This document shows positions 18,122 to 26,410 of a stretch of DNA of 41,550 nucleotides, one piece after another. The stretch is from an uncultured Bacteroidota bacterium. Its GTDB lineage: Bacteria > Bacteroidota > Bacteroidia > Chitinophagales > Chitinophagaceae. Position numbers and translations under genes: made by a program. Below the pieces are notes generated by a model. It did no database searches and had not been told where the DNA came from. It saw nothing but the letters and a program-made list of their open reading frames with translations. The stretch spans positions 1-41,550 of the forward strand of contig CAILUU010000048.1 of NCBI GenBank assembly GCA_903837525.1. Reading direction: 5' to 3'. The stretch's first letter is position 1. Every line of letters starts with the position of its first letter.

Positions 18122-18178
18122 CCCACGCAGACACTAAGGCACAAAATAAAATCTTAGTTGTCTTTGTGCTTTTGTGGG
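18122..18178. repeat. 57-bp palindromic repeat (CACAAAG type)
   Basis: The outer CCCAC/GTGGG and inner GCACAAA/TTTGTGC arms pair. The words match the core of the 120-bp elements at 10581 and 23877 without their GTCTCAAAA ends, so this may be a shortened relative. It lies just upstream of pdxJ. Confidence 0.6.
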
Positions 18179-18236
18179 AAGTTTATTTCATTTACAAATT
18201 TACAGCAAAACACCTTCTTCCCTACTAAAAAAGTTA

Positions 18237-18312
18237 CCCAATGGTATACCGATGAAAGGTTCCGAATTTTAGGAAGCGACCGATGAGTGATGCCATAGAG
18301 AACTGCCCCTGG
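18237..18312. other. GC-rich, unexplained intergenic island between ahcY and pdxJ
   Basis: About half of these 76 bases are G or C, against a clearly AT-rich background. It contains the direct repeat ACCGATGA (18248-18255 and 18279-18286), a TTCC/GGAA hairpin (18260-18275), a ggtatacc palindrome and no usable reading frame. It matches no riboswitch or RNA family that I can recognise on either strand. A small RNA or the scar of a mobile element are both possible. Confidence 0.4.
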
Positions 18313-18373
18313 TAAAAAAAACATTTTAAATCATAACCGTCATAAAAATCAGCGTTCCATCTCTCAAATAACA

Positions 18374-18399
18374 AAATCCCCAAGCTAAAAAGCTTAGGG
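18374..18399 (-). terminator. Intrinsic terminator downstream of ahcY
   Basis: On the minus strand CCCTAAGCT-TTTT-AGCTTGGGG forms a hairpin (one mismatch), followed by ATTTTGTTATTT. It lies about 63 bases after the ahcY stop codon, in the right orientation. Confidence 0.55.
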
Positions 18400-18461
18400 T
18401 TGTGTATTTAATCAACTTTATCACTTAGTATTTGGTAATAATAAGCAGTACAGAAGTTGTA

Positions 18462-19790
18462 TTAATAACGATACATTTCTGGCTTAAATGGTCCTTCATT
18501 TGAAATACCTAAATAAGCAGATTGCTCTGCTGAAAGAACATCTAAAACAACACCAATTTTTGCTAAATGCAAACGGGCAACTTTTTCATCTAATACTTTT
18601 GGTAATACATATACTTCGTTGCTGTATTTACCAGGATTACACCACAACTCAATTTGAGCAAGGGTTTGGTTAGTGAACGATGCACTCATTACAAAACTTG
18701 GATGACCTGTTGCACAGCCTAAGTTTACTAATCTACCTTCTGCTAATACAATAATATCTTTACCATCAATAGTATACATATCTACTTGTGGTTTAATGGT
18801 ATTTTTTGTATCGCCATAAGCTGAGTTTAACCAAGCCATATCAATTTCAATATCAAAATGCCCAATGTTACAAACAATAGCTTTATCCTTCATTACACGA
18901 AAATGTTTTTCGGTAATTAAATCTCTACAACCACTTGCTGTTACAATAATATCAGCTTCTTTAACCGCTTCAAGCATTGGCTTAACTTCAAACCCATCCA
19001 TAGCGGCTTGTAATGCACAAATAGGATCTATTTCGGTAACGATTACACGACAACCAGCACCTTGTAAACTTGCAGCACTTCCTTTACCAACATCCCCATA
19101 ACTTCCAACCACAGCTACTTTACCAGCCATCATAATATCTGTAGCTCTACGTATAGCATCTACTAAACTTTCTTTACAACCGTATTTGTTATCAAACTTA
19201 CTTTTGGTAACGCTATCATTTACGTTAATTGCAGGAATAGGTAAAGTGCCTTTTTCCATCCTTTCGTATAAACGGTGAACACCAGTTGTAGTTTCTTCGC
19301 TTAATCCTTTAATATGTTGTACTAATTCTGGGTATTGATCAAAAACCATATTGGTTAAATCGCCACCATCATCCAAAATCATGTTCAATGGTTTATCAGC
19401 ACTTCCAAAAAATAAGGTTTGCTCAATACACCAATCAGCTTCTTCTTGACTTTGTCCTTTCCAAGCAAAAACACCAATACCAGCAGCAGCTATTGCAGCA
19501 GCAGCTTGATCTTGTGTAGAGAAGATATTACAACTACTCCACTTTACCTCTGCACCTAACGCAACTAACGTTTCAATTAGCACAGCTGTTTGAATAGTCA
19601 TGTGTAAGCAACCAGCAACTCTTGCACCTTTTAAAGGTTGGCTAGCACCATACTCGGCACGTAAGGCCATTAAACCTGGCATTTCTGCTTCGGCTAATTT
19701 TATTTCTTTACGGCCCCACTCTGCAAGGCTCATATCTTTTACTTTGTTTTTTAAACTAAAGTCGATACTGTTTTTTGTTATTGTTGACAT
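18462..19790 (-). CDS. ahcY: S-adenosylhomocysteine hydrolase (adenosylhomocysteinase)
   Basis: Splits S-adenosylhomocysteine into adenosine and homocysteine, clearing the product inhibitor of methyltransferases. It is 442 residues. Recognisable blocks are [20 protein letters not shown], the substrate-binding [14 protein letters not shown], the NAD-binding [32 protein letters not shown], and the C-terminal PFKPEMYRY tail that reaches into the neighbouring subunit's cofactor site. It is divergent from an Lrp/AsnC regulator (118-bp shared region) with its own perfect -7 box at 19810-19817. No SAH or SAM riboswitch was seen in the leader, which is only about 20 nt if that promoter is used. Confidence 0.97.
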   Translation of the reverse strand: MSTITKNSIDFSLKNKVKDMSLAEWGRKEIKLAEAEMPGLMALRAEYGASQPLKGARVAGCLHMTIQTAVLIETLVALGAEVKWSSCNIFSTQDQAAAAIAAAGIGVFAWKGQSQEEADWCIEQTLFFGSADKPLNMILDDGGDLTNMVFDQYPELVQHIKGLSEETTTGVHRLYERMEKGTLPIPAINVNDSVTKSKFDNKYGCKESLVDAIRRATDIMMAGKVAVVGSYGDVGKGSAASLQGAGCRVIVTEIDPICALQAAMDGFEVKPMLEAVKEADIIVTASGCRDLITEKHFRVMKDKAIVCNIGHFDIEIDMAWLNSAYGDTKNTIKPQVDMYTIDGKDIIVLAEGRLVNLGCATGHPSFVMSASFTNQTLAQIELWCNPGKYSNEVYVLPKVLDEKVARLHLAKIGVVLDVLSAEQSAYLGISNEGPFKPEMYRY

Positions 19791-19809
19791 ATTTTATTGA
19801 TTTATACTG

Positions 19810-19817
19810 CAAAAGTA
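19810..19817 (-). promoter_or_regulatory. -7 promoter box for ahcY
   Basis: The minus strand reads TACTTTTG, an exact TANNTTTG match, 19 bases before the ahcY ATG. It is back to back with the regulator's box at 19850-19857. Confidence 0.55.
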
Positions 19818-19849
19818 AAATAAATAGTATATTTTTCTATCATTTTTTG

Positions 19850-19857
19850 TAAATTTG
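19850..19857 (+). promoter_or_regulatory. -7 promoter box for the Lrp/AsnC regulator
   Basis: TAAATTTG, an exact TANNTTTG match, 51 bases before the regulator's ATG. The roughly 30 bp between this and the ahcY box is almost purely A/T, the kind of DNA that Lrp-type proteins bind. Confidence 0.5.
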
Positions 19858-19908
19858 GAATAGAATCTGATTTATTAACTAAATTACAGAATAAATACAC
19901 TGTTTGTC

Positions 19909-20406
19909 ATGTCAAAAACTATTCAAAAAGAAAATTCGACTTTACCCCAAGTTAGTTTAGATGCTAAAGACCTAGCTATACTTAAATTATTACAACAAAA
20001 TGCAAGGTTTACCGTAAAGCAAATTGCCGAGCAAGTACACCTTAGTACAACACCTGTGCATGAGCGTATAAAGCGTATGGAAGAAAGTGGTGTAATAAAA
20101 CAATACGTGGCTTTGCTAGATTATGCAAAAGTAAAAAAAGGGTTAATGGCAATTTGTTATGTATCGCTTAAAGAGCATAGCAAAATAGCAGGCACAAAAT
20201 TTGTAAAAGCAATTTTACAAATGCCACAAATTATTGAATGCTTTACTATTAGTGGAGAGTTTGATTTTATGTTAAAAGTAGTTACCCAAGATATGAATGC
20301 TTATCACGATTTTCATGTAAACAAATTAAGTAGTATAGAGAACATGGGCCATGTACAAAGTGTTTTTGTAATGGGGGTAATAAAAGAAACGCATGAACTA
20401 GTTTAA
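19909..20406 (+). CDS. Lrp/AsnC family transcriptional regulator
   Basis: A 165-residue regulator. After about 18 N-terminal residues comes a winged helix-turn-helix: LDAKDLAILKLLQQNARFTV, then QIAEQVHLSTTPVHERIKRM as the recognition region, then ESGVIKQYVALLD. The C-terminal RAM (ligand-binding) domain includes LMAICYVSLKEHSK, ECFTISGEFDFMLKVVTQDM and YHDFHVNKLSSIENMGHVQS. Such proteins sense amino acids and often control their divergent neighbour or themselves. Divergence from ahcY makes the methionine cycle a candidate target (inference). The gene converges with the next one, leaving 5 bp. Confidence 0.93.
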   Translation: MSKTIQKENSTLPQVSLDAKDLAILKLLQQNARFTVKQIAEQVHLSTTPVHERIKRMEESGVIKQYVALLDYAKVKKGLMAICYVSLKEHSKIAGTKFVKAILQMPQIIECFTISGEFDFMLKVVTQDMNAYHDFHVNKLSSIENMGHVQSVFVMGVIKETHELV

Positions 20407-20411
20407 TATAC

Positions 20412-20900
20412 CTACCTAACCATTAATTTTAACTGAGGTGCAAACATCAATCTTCCTTGCTCGTCTTTCACAATAATATCAAAGAAAAATAATTCGTCGC
20501 CCGTTTTTAATTGGTCGTTAATAGTTGTAATCCAAAGTGGAGATAGGGGAGAAGTTCTAAATAAATCTGCACTTATGGTTGTTGTTGGTTTTGTTTTACC
20601 CGTTGGGCCATTTTCATTTTCTTCTTCGGTTACACCCGTTTTTCTGTATAAAAATTGATAAGATGAAATGGTGTATTTGCCATTTTTAACATCTGTAATT
20701 TTTAAAGGTGTTGTAATAAGTTGTTGGCCTTCTGCCACTGTAATAATTGCAGAATCTTTATAATTACCTAGGCTACTAGCTAACTTTGGAGGTTTAAAAC
20801 CCTTAACAACAGGTGATTTTACAACGGGTTTAGTAGACTTTTGTGCTACTGCAAAAAAAGTACTTAATATAAATAGTGTAAGTAAAGTTGTACGTAACAT
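20412..20900 (-). CDS. Secreted protein of unknown function
   Basis: The frame is open from 20939, but the ATG at 20900 gives a signal peptide (MLRTTLLTLFILSTFFAVAQ) and is preferred, yielding 162 residues. The mature protein is beta-rich. Its C-terminal segment (TINDQLKTGDELFFFDIIVK, then DEQGR) faintly recalls the C-terminal domain of GldM (T9SS), with the same logic of a polar loop and then DE-F-DI. This is only a pattern impression and not a family call. It converges with the Lrp-type regulator and is followed upstream by valS on the same strand, 166 bp away. Confidence 0.65.
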   Translation of the reverse strand: MLRTTLLTLFILSTFFAVAQKSTKPVVKSPVVKGFKPPKLASSLGNYKDSAIITVAEGQQLITTPLKITDVKNGKYTISSYQFLYRKTGVTEEENENGPTGKTKPTTTISADLFRTSPLSPLWITTINDQLKTGDELFFFDIIVKDEQGRLMFAPQLKLMVR

Positions 20901-21065
20901 CTTTTTTATTTTGAAGATACAACGAAAAAATGATGCCAAAAGTATGGTTCCGCAAATATTAACTAAATCTTAGCCAGAATAGTTGCCACAGATTATCATA
21001 AATTTTTTGCCCGTTGATAACGCTAATATCGCAGGTTTTATTAGCACCTTATTACATTAGCATTA

Positions 21066-23768
21066 TTAGCTCATTGAACTAAGGCTTTCTTCAATCGTCT
21101 TTATCCTAGCTTCTGTATCAGCTTGTTTTTTTTGTTCTACAGCTAACACTTCTGGTTTGGCGTTAGCTACAAACTTCTCATTATTTAACTTTTTTTGTAC
21201 TGATACTAAAAATCCTTTTTGATGTTCTAAATCTTTAAGCAATGTTTCTTTTAAGGATGCTGTATCAATTTCTTTTTCGGATGCTATATAAAATTTATCA
21301 TTTTCTACAACTACAACAATAGTATTTGCAACAGCTTCATTTGTAAATGAAATTGTTTGTGTATTTAGTTGTTTGCTTAAAATTGTTTCAATGGCTTTGT
21401 AATTTTCAACATCTAAAGTTTGAATATGTAAGTCAATTGTTTCTTTTGGCTTCAATTGATTTTTTGCTCTTACTTCTCTTATAGCGGTAATTACTTGTTT
21501 TAAAATTGCTCCTTGAGTTAGAATGTTTTTGTTAATTGCTAATTGCTTATTGCCAATTGATTGTCGAATACATAAATCTTCTTTTTGTTCTTTTAGCAAC
21601 TGATAAATTTCTTCTGTAACAAATGGCATAAACGGATGAAGCAATTGCATTAACTCTTCAAAAAATTTTATCGTTTTCTCATACACATTTGCCTCAATAG
21701 GTTGCTCAAAACCAGGTTTTGCCCATTCTAAGTACCAACTACAAAAATCATCCCATATTAAACTGTAAATAACTTTTAAAGCTTCGCTAAGTTTAAATTG
21801 TTTTATTAATTCATCAACCTCAAGTTGCACTTCATTCAATCTGTTTTCAAACCAATCTAACGCAAAATGGTGATTGGTGAGTGCTGATTGGTGAGTGGAA
21901 TCTTCTTCATTTCTAATTCTTAATTCCCAATTCTTAATTAATTTCAATGCATTCCACAATTTATTATTAAAATTTCGCCCTTGTTCTAAACTACTTTCAT
22001 CAAACAATAAATCGTTACCAGCCGGGGATGCTATCATTATTCCAAACCTAGTTGCATCGGCACCATACTTATCTATTAGGCCCAACAAATCAGGGCTATT
22101 ACCTAATTGCTTACTCATTTTACGTCCTTGAGTATCTCTTACCATACCGGTAAAATACACATCTTTAAAAGGCATTTGTTTTTTAAAGGCATAACCCGCC
22201 ATTATCATTCTGGCTACCCAAAAAAAGATAATATCTTGCCCAGTAACCAATGTGGTGCTTGGGTAGTAGTAATTAGCATCGGCATTATTTGGGTTACTAA
22301 TTCCTTTAAATACTTCCATGGGCCAGAGCCAACTGCTAAACCAAGTGTCAAGACAATCTTCATCTTGAAGTAATTTTGAATTTTGAATGTTGAATTTTGA
22401 ATTTTTTGCAGCGGCTTGCTCTCTAGCTTTTTGTTCATTTTCTGCAACATAAAAATTCCCATCTTCATCATACCATGCAGGTATTTGCTGACCCCACCAA
22501 AGTTGGCGACTAATGCACCAATCCTTAATATTATTCATCCAATGGCTGTAGGTATTTTTTAATTTTGTAGGATGCAATTTTATTTCATCATTCGCAACCG
22601 AACTTATTACCTCAGGATTTAAGGCAATAAATTTTTTCATATCCATAAACCATTGTAAACTCAATCTACTTTCAATAATAGCACCCGTTCGTTCACTTGT
22701 ACCCACTTGCCCTTTATACTCTTCAATTTTTTGCAATTGCCCAATAGCTTCAATATCTTTTACAATTAGTTTACGCAATTCAAAACGATCAATACCATTG
22801 TATGCTAAAACCTGTGTACTGGGGTTTTCATCCATCAACTCCTCTGCAGTAAATTTTCCTTCGGCATCTAATGTATTCAATGCTTTTAGGTTATGCTTTC
22901 TGCCTAGTTCGTTATCATTTTTATCGTGTGCTGGTGTAATTTTTAAAGCACCAGTACCAAAATCCATGGTTACATATTCATCTGCAATCACAGGAATTTT
23001 TCTATTTATGATGGGTACAATAACTTGTTTGCCCACTAAATTTTTATAACGTTCATCTAACGGATTTACACAAATAGCCACATCGCCTAAAATAGTTTCT
23101 GGTCTTGTTGTAGCAACTGTAATACCCCCAACCCCTAAAGGTGAGTTAGTGTCTGCTAAGGGATAGTTTATATAATATAGCTTAGAATCTATTTCTTTGA
23201 AAATTACCTCTTCATCGCTCAAAGCCGTTTTACTTGCAGGATCCCAGTTTACCATACGTAAGCCACGGTAAATAATTCCATCATTATAAAGGCGTATAAA
23301 TATTTCAATAACTGCTTTATAATAATCATCATCCATTGTAAAAGCAGTACGGTTCCAATCTAAACTGCAACCCAATTTTTTTAATTGCTGCAAAATTATG
23401 CCACCATATTTTTCTTTCCACTCCCAAGCGTATGTTAAAAATTCTTCTCTACTTAAATCACTTTTTTTAATTCCTCTTTCCCTTAACATGGCAACTACCT
23501 TAGCTTCGGTTGCTATACTTGCATGATCGGTACCTGGCACCCAGCAAGCATTCTTGCCTTCCATTCTAGCCCTACGAACTAAAATATCTTGTATAGTATT
23601 ATTAAGGCAATGCCCCATATGCAGTACACCAGTAACATTCGGCGGCGGAATAACAATGGTGTAGGGTTCTCTCTCATCGGGAGTGCTATTAAAATATCCC
23701 TTATCTATCCAATGCTTATACCACTTTGTTTCAATTGCTGTTGGCTCAAAATTTTTTGTAAGTTCCAT
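21066..23768 (-). CDS. valS: Valyl-tRNA synthetase with repeat-derived in-frame insertions
   Basis: Charges tRNA-Val and edits mischarged threonine. It is a class I enzyme of 900 residues: PPPNVTGVLHMGH (HIGH-type motif, 50-53) at the start, the CP1 editing domain (ATTRPETILGDVAICVNP), CISRQLWWGQQIPAW, and GRKMSKQLGNSPD with the KMSKS-type Lys at 550. A C-terminal coiled coil (about 845-897) completes the bacterial form. Three linkers look repeat-encoded: KNSKFNIQNSKLL (about 454-466), NWELRIRNEEDSTHQSALTN (about 608-627) and SIGNKQLAINKNIL (about 733-746). The reading frame is kept through all of them, so the enzyme should be functional. It has its own promoter box at 23785-23792. Confidence 0.96.
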   Translation of the reverse strand: MELTKNFEPTAIETKWYKHWIDKGYFNSTPDEREPYTIVIPPPNVTGVLHMGHCLNNTIQDILVRRARMEGKNACWVPGTDHASIATEAKVVAMLRERGIKKSDLSREEFLTYAWEWKEKYGGIILQQLKKLGCSLDWNRTAFTMDDDYYKAVIEIFIRLYNDGIIYRGLRMVNWDPASKTALSDEEVIFKEIDSKLYYINYPLADTNSPLGVGGITVATTRPETILGDVAICVNPLDERYKNLVGKQVIVPIINRKIPVIADEYVTMDFGTGALKITPAHDKNDNELGRKHNLKALNTLDAEGKFTAEELMDENPSTQVLAYNGIDRFELRKLIVKDIEAIGQLQKIEEYKGQVGTSERTGAIIESRLSLQWFMDMKKFIALNPEVISSVANDEIKLHPTKLKNTYSHWMNNIKDWCISRQLWWGQQIPAWYDEDGNFYVAENEQKAREQAAAKNSKFNIQNSKLLQDEDCLDTWFSSWLWPMEVFKGISNPNNADANYYYPSTTLVTGQDIIFFWVARMIMAGYAFKKQMPFKDVYFTGMVRDTQGRKMSKQLGNSPDLLGLIDKYGADATRFGIMIASPAGNDLLFDESSLEQGRNFNNKLWNALKLIKNWELRIRNEEDSTHQSALTNHHFALDWFENRLNEVQLEVDELIKQFKLSEALKVIYSLIWDDFCSWYLEWAKPGFEQPIEANVYEKTIKFFEELMQLLHPFMPFVTEEIYQLLKEQKEDLCIRQSIGNKQLAINKNILTQGAILKQVITAIREVRAKNQLKPKETIDLHIQTLDVENYKAIETILSKQLNTQTISFTNEAVANTIVVVVENDKFYIASEKEIDTASLKETLLKDLEHQKGFLVSVQKKLNNEKFVANAKPEVLAVEQKKQADTEARIKTIEESLSSMS
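21531..21570 (-). repeat. gcaattagcaatt-type repeat inside valS
   Basis: Degenerate units (gttaattgct, aattgcttat, tgccaattga) translated as IGNKQLAINKN. It lies after the anticodon-binding domain core, where ValRS families vary in length. Confidence 0.6.
21867..21942 (-). repeat. Two adjacent short repeats inside valS
   Basis: The first, tggtgattggtgagtgctgattggtgag (about 21868-21895), encodes THQSALTNHH. The second, ctaattcttaattcccaattcttaatta (about 21913-21941), encodes NWELRIRN. Both are repeat words commonly seen between genes in this phylum, and they sit side by side at one linker. Confidence 0.65.
22372..22407 (-). repeat. TTGAATGTTGAAT-type repeat inside valS
   Basis: Tandem ttttgaa/tgttgaa units encoding NSKFNIQNSK. 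It shares a 14-mer, tttgaatgttgaat, with the insertion in lpxB at 39494-39526, in the same orientation relative to the gene. Confidence 0.75.
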
Positions 23769-23784
23769 AATACTTTATAAAGTG

Positions 23785-23792
23785 CAAAAATA
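23785..23792 (-). promoter_or_regulatory. -7 promoter box for valS
   Basis: The minus strand reads TATTTTTG, an exact TANNTTTG match, 17 bases before the valS ATG. Confidence 0.5.
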
Positions 23793-23876
23793 CAAAAATT
23801 GAGGTAGGGTAAAAAGTAGCATTTTTTCGGGTTGATGATAAGGGGGTTTTGGGCAGATATGGCTTGGCTAAAAACG

Positions 23877-24000
23877 AGAAGCTGTCTCAAAATTGAGATT
23901 TTTTGTATTTCCCTCAAAGTCACTAAGGTCAAAAAGTCGTAATAACCAATGGAGAAAAATTCTTTGTGTTTTTGTGGGATTTCTTTTTTGAGACGGCCTC
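23877..24000. repeat. About 120-bp palindromic intergenic element, copy 2
   Basis: The left end is GAAGCTGTCTCAAAA and the right end is the complement of GAGGCCGTCTCAAAA. The interior carries tctttgtgtttttgtggga, matching the TTCTTTG/CTTTGTGGG core of the copy at 10581-10701. The left half is more degenerate than in copy 1. It is non-coding and sits directly beside the DM13-like relic. Confidence 0.75.
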
Positions 24001-24055
24001 TCTCAAGTATAACAAGCAAACGAAAAGTTTTTAAGGTAAAAGAACACGGCCACAA

Positions 24056-24295
24056 TTACCACCAAACTAAAATGTATTGGTAAGATATAATGGTTATTGG
24101 TTGACCACTAGCGTTTGTTGCAGGTCCGTTCCATGACTGAGCTGGAGATCTCTGGTTTAGTGTAGCAATTTCAACAGCATTAACAATATTATTAGTAGCA
24201 TTACTTAAATAAATACGTAAATCGGGGGCTCCAGTGCTTACAGTAAAATTAACCTTATTTATTGCTAAATGTTTGTTTGTGCCTAAATTGCCTCT
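24056..24295 (-). pseudogene. Relic of a DM13-like domain protein
   Basis: On the minus strand 79 codons are open between two stops with no start codon. The product includes LAINKVNFTVSTGAPDLRIY, then LSNATNNIVNAVEIATL and ISYQYILVWW. The PDLRIYLS block and the Y-x-x-ILVWW block fit the DM13 (electron-transfer DM13) domain pattern of PDLxVYLS followed by YxxVxIWC. The N-terminal half, the start codon and the final conserved residues are missing. Gene remains are more likely than a chance frame because the amino acid composition is protein-like. It occupies the valS-ompH gap. Confidence 0.5.
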
Positions 24296-24308
24296 TTAAA
24301 TAATTATA

Positions 24309-24923
24309 ATGACGAAAAATTTACTTATAGTATTAAATATTTTTTTAACAGCAGCGGTTGGTTATTTATACTACGCTACTTTTTCTGCTAATAAAAAGGT
24401 TACCTCTCATAATCAAAATTCATATACAACTAACCCAAAGGATAGCAATTGTAATAAAGCACATATTGCCTATGTAGAGTTGGATAGTATGTACGAAAAT
24501 ATTAGCTACATAAAACAAAAGAGAGGAGAGATGGAAGCCAAACAAAAGCGGATTGAAACCGAGTGGCAAACTGGTATGAGAGGCTTAGAAGCAAAACGAG
24601 ATAATTTTTTAAAAAGAGGAGCGGCTATTACTCAACAAGAAGCTGAAAAATTTCAAAACCAATTAATGGGGGAACAACAAAATATAGAAACAAAAAAGCA
24701 AACCCAAGGGCAAGCACTTAGCGAGGATAGTTTTAAATTTACAGAAGGGCTACAAAAAGATTTAAAAGATTTTTTAGAAGAATATAACAAAGAAAAAAAA
24801 TACATGTATATACTAACTACCGGTACAGGGTTAGATTATTTGGTATATAAAAATCCTGCATTAAATATTACGAATGATGTTATAAAGGGGATGAATATAA
24901 AAATGAATGCAAAGGCAAAATAA
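24309..24923 (+). CDS. OmpH/Skp-like periplasmic chaperone
   Basis: A 204-residue protein with an N-terminal membrane segment (residues 4-26, LLIVLNIFLTAAVGYLYYAT), probably an uncleaved anchor or signal. A long charged helical region (about 65-165) is rich in Lys, Glu and Gln (RGEMEAKQKRIETEWQTGMR) and is likely coiled coil. The block IAYVELDSMYENISYIKQKR and the end YILTTGTGLDYLVYKNPALN, then ITNDVIKGMN, are typical of Skp/OmpH, which holds outer-membrane proteins in the periplasm. It begins 9 bp past the DM13-like relic and ends before a strong terminator. Confidence 0.85.
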   Translation: MTKNLLIVLNIFLTAAVGYLYYATFSANKKVTSHNQNSYTTNPKDSNCNKAHIAYVELDSMYENISYIKQKRGEMEAKQKRIETEWQTGMRGLEAKRDNFLKRGAAITQQEAEKFQNQLMGEQQNIETKKQTQGQALSEDSFKFTEGLQKDLKDFLEEYNKEKKYMYILTTGTGLDYLVYKNPALNITNDVIKGMNIKMNAKAK

Positions 24924-24961
24924 TTTTCCCTAAATCAATACAATAAAATTTATTAACTTGT

Positions 24962-24990
24962 CCCAATTAACTCACTAATTGGGCTTTTTT
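24962..24990 (+). terminator. Intrinsic terminator abutting the permease start codon
   Basis: A perfect 8-bp stem, CCCAATTA (24962-24969) with TAATTGGG (24976-24983), is followed by C and six T. The last T is immediately before the ATG of the APC permease. It should end ompH transcription, or act as an attenuator for the next gene. Confidence 0.75.
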
Positions 24991-26409
24991 ATGTCAGATC
25001 AAACTAACTCTTTTAAACCAACCCTTGGCCTTTTTGATGCTACTATGATTGTAGCCGGAAGTATGATAGGTAGTGGTATTTTTATAGTGAGTGCAGATAT
25101 CACTAGAAATGTGGGTAGTGCAGGCTGGTTAATTGGGGTGTGGTTAATAACAGGTTTTATGACGCTTACTGCTGCACTTAGTTATGGCGAATTAAGTGCT
25201 ATGTTTCCCAAAGCTGGTGGTCAATATGTTTATTTAAAAGAGGCCTTTAATCCCCTTGCAGGTTTTTTATATGGGTGGAGTTTTTTTGCAGTAATACAAA
25301 CGGCTACTATTGCAGCAGTAGGTGTTGCCTTTAGTAAATTTGCAGCATATTTAATTCCGGCTTTAAGTGAAAAAAATATTCTTCTCGATTTAGGTTTTAT
25401 TACAATTTCGGCGGCACAAATAGTTTCTATTATTTTAATAGTTGTATTAACGGCAATCAATACTAGAGGTATTGAAGGAGGGAAATTAATTCAACGAGTT
25501 TTTACCTCTGCCAAATTACTAGCCTTATTTGGCTTAATTGTTTTTGGCTTTTTTATGGCTAAACAAAGTTTTTGGAATGAAAACTGGCAAACAGGTTTTA
25601 CAGCGGTAAAAGAACAAAAAGATGTTATTGGAAGTTGGTTGCCAATTAGTGGAGTAGCTTTAGTTGGTGCAATAGCCGCTTCTATGGCAGGTTCTATTTT
25701 TAGTAGTGATGCTTGGAATAATGTAACCTTTATTGCTGGTGAAATAAAAAATCCACAAAAAAATATTGGGCTAAGTTTGTTTTTAGGAACACTAATTGTT
25801 ACCGTAATTTACGTTTGTGCCAATTTAATGTACTTAAATGTATTGCCACTAAATAGTATCGCTCATGCCGAAAACGATAGAGTAGCTGTGGCTGCTGCTA
25901 AGGGAATATTTGGTGATGCAGGAACCTATGTTATTGCTGTTTTAATTATGGTTAGCACATTTGGTTGTAATAACGGTTTAATTTTAGCTGGAGCAAGGGT
26001 GTATAACACTATGGCTAAAGATGGCTTATTTTTTAAAAAAGCTGCCGAGTTAAACAAAAATAATGTTCCAGCATTTGCTTTATGGGCACAATGTATAATG
26101 GCTAGTTTGCTTTGTTTGAGCGGCACTTATGGTAAGTTGTTAGATATGATTTCGTTTGTAGTAGTTTTATTTTACGCCATCACTATTTTAGGTATTTTTA
26201 AATTGCGAAAAGATAGACCCGATGCGGTTAGGCCCTACAAAGCATTTGGGTACCCAATTTTACCAATCATTTATATTATTTTAGCAATAGTATTTTGTGT
26301 GTTTTTAATAAAGATGAGCCCAGGGTATGCAGGCTTTGGCTTAGGTATTGTACTAGCAGGAATACCAGTTTATTATATAGTTATTGGTAATAGAAAAAAG
26401 ACGGATTAG
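24991..26409 (+). CDS. APC-family amino acid permease
   Basis: A proton-coupled amino acid importer or exchanger of the inner membrane. It has 472 residues from the ATG at 24991 (an upstream TTG at 24979 lies inside the terminator) and about 12 hydrophobic segments. The first helix has the substrate-binding GSMIGSGIF, and other APC features are GELSAMFPKAGGQYVYLKEA, SSDAWNNVTFIAGEIKNPQK and a C-terminal FRKDRPDA-like loop (LRKDRPDAVRPYKAFGYPIL). The layout resembles LAT-like or serine/threonine exchangers; the exact substrate is unknown. The heptose-kinase gene starts one base after its stop. Confidence 0.92.
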   Translation: MSDQTNSFKPTLGLFDATMIVAGSMIGSGIFIVSADITRNVGSAGWLIGVWLITGFMTLTAALSYGELSAMFPKAGGQYVYLKEAFNPLAGFLYGWSFFAVIQTATIAAVGVAFSKFAAYLIPALSEKNILLDLGFITISAAQIVSIILIVVLTAINTRGIEGGKLIQRVFTSAKLLALFGLIVFGFFMAKQSFWNENWQTGFTAVKEQKDVIGSWLPISGVALVGAIAASMAGSIFSSDAWNNVTFIAGEIKNPQKNIGLSLFLGTLIVTVIYVCANLMYLNVLPLNSIAHAENDRVAVAAAKGIFGDAGTYVIAVLIMVSTFGCNNGLILAGARVYNTMAKDGLFFKKAAELNKNNVPAFALWAQCIMASLLCLSGTYGKLLDMISFVVVLFYAITILGIFKLRKDRPDAVRPYKAFGYPILPIIYIILAIVFCVFLIKMSPGYAGFGLGIVLAGIPVYYIVIGNRKKTD

Positions 26410-26410
26410 T

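Noticed and set aside
19791-19908. Possible SAH or SAM riboswitch ahead of ahcY
   Set aside because: The region is almost pure A/T with no conserved stems, and a promoter box lies only 19 bases from the start codon, leaving no room for an aptamer.
22214-22471. 85-codon minus-strand frame inside valS
   Set aside because: It is a shadow of valS in another frame, kept open partly because the ttgaat repeat lacks stops.
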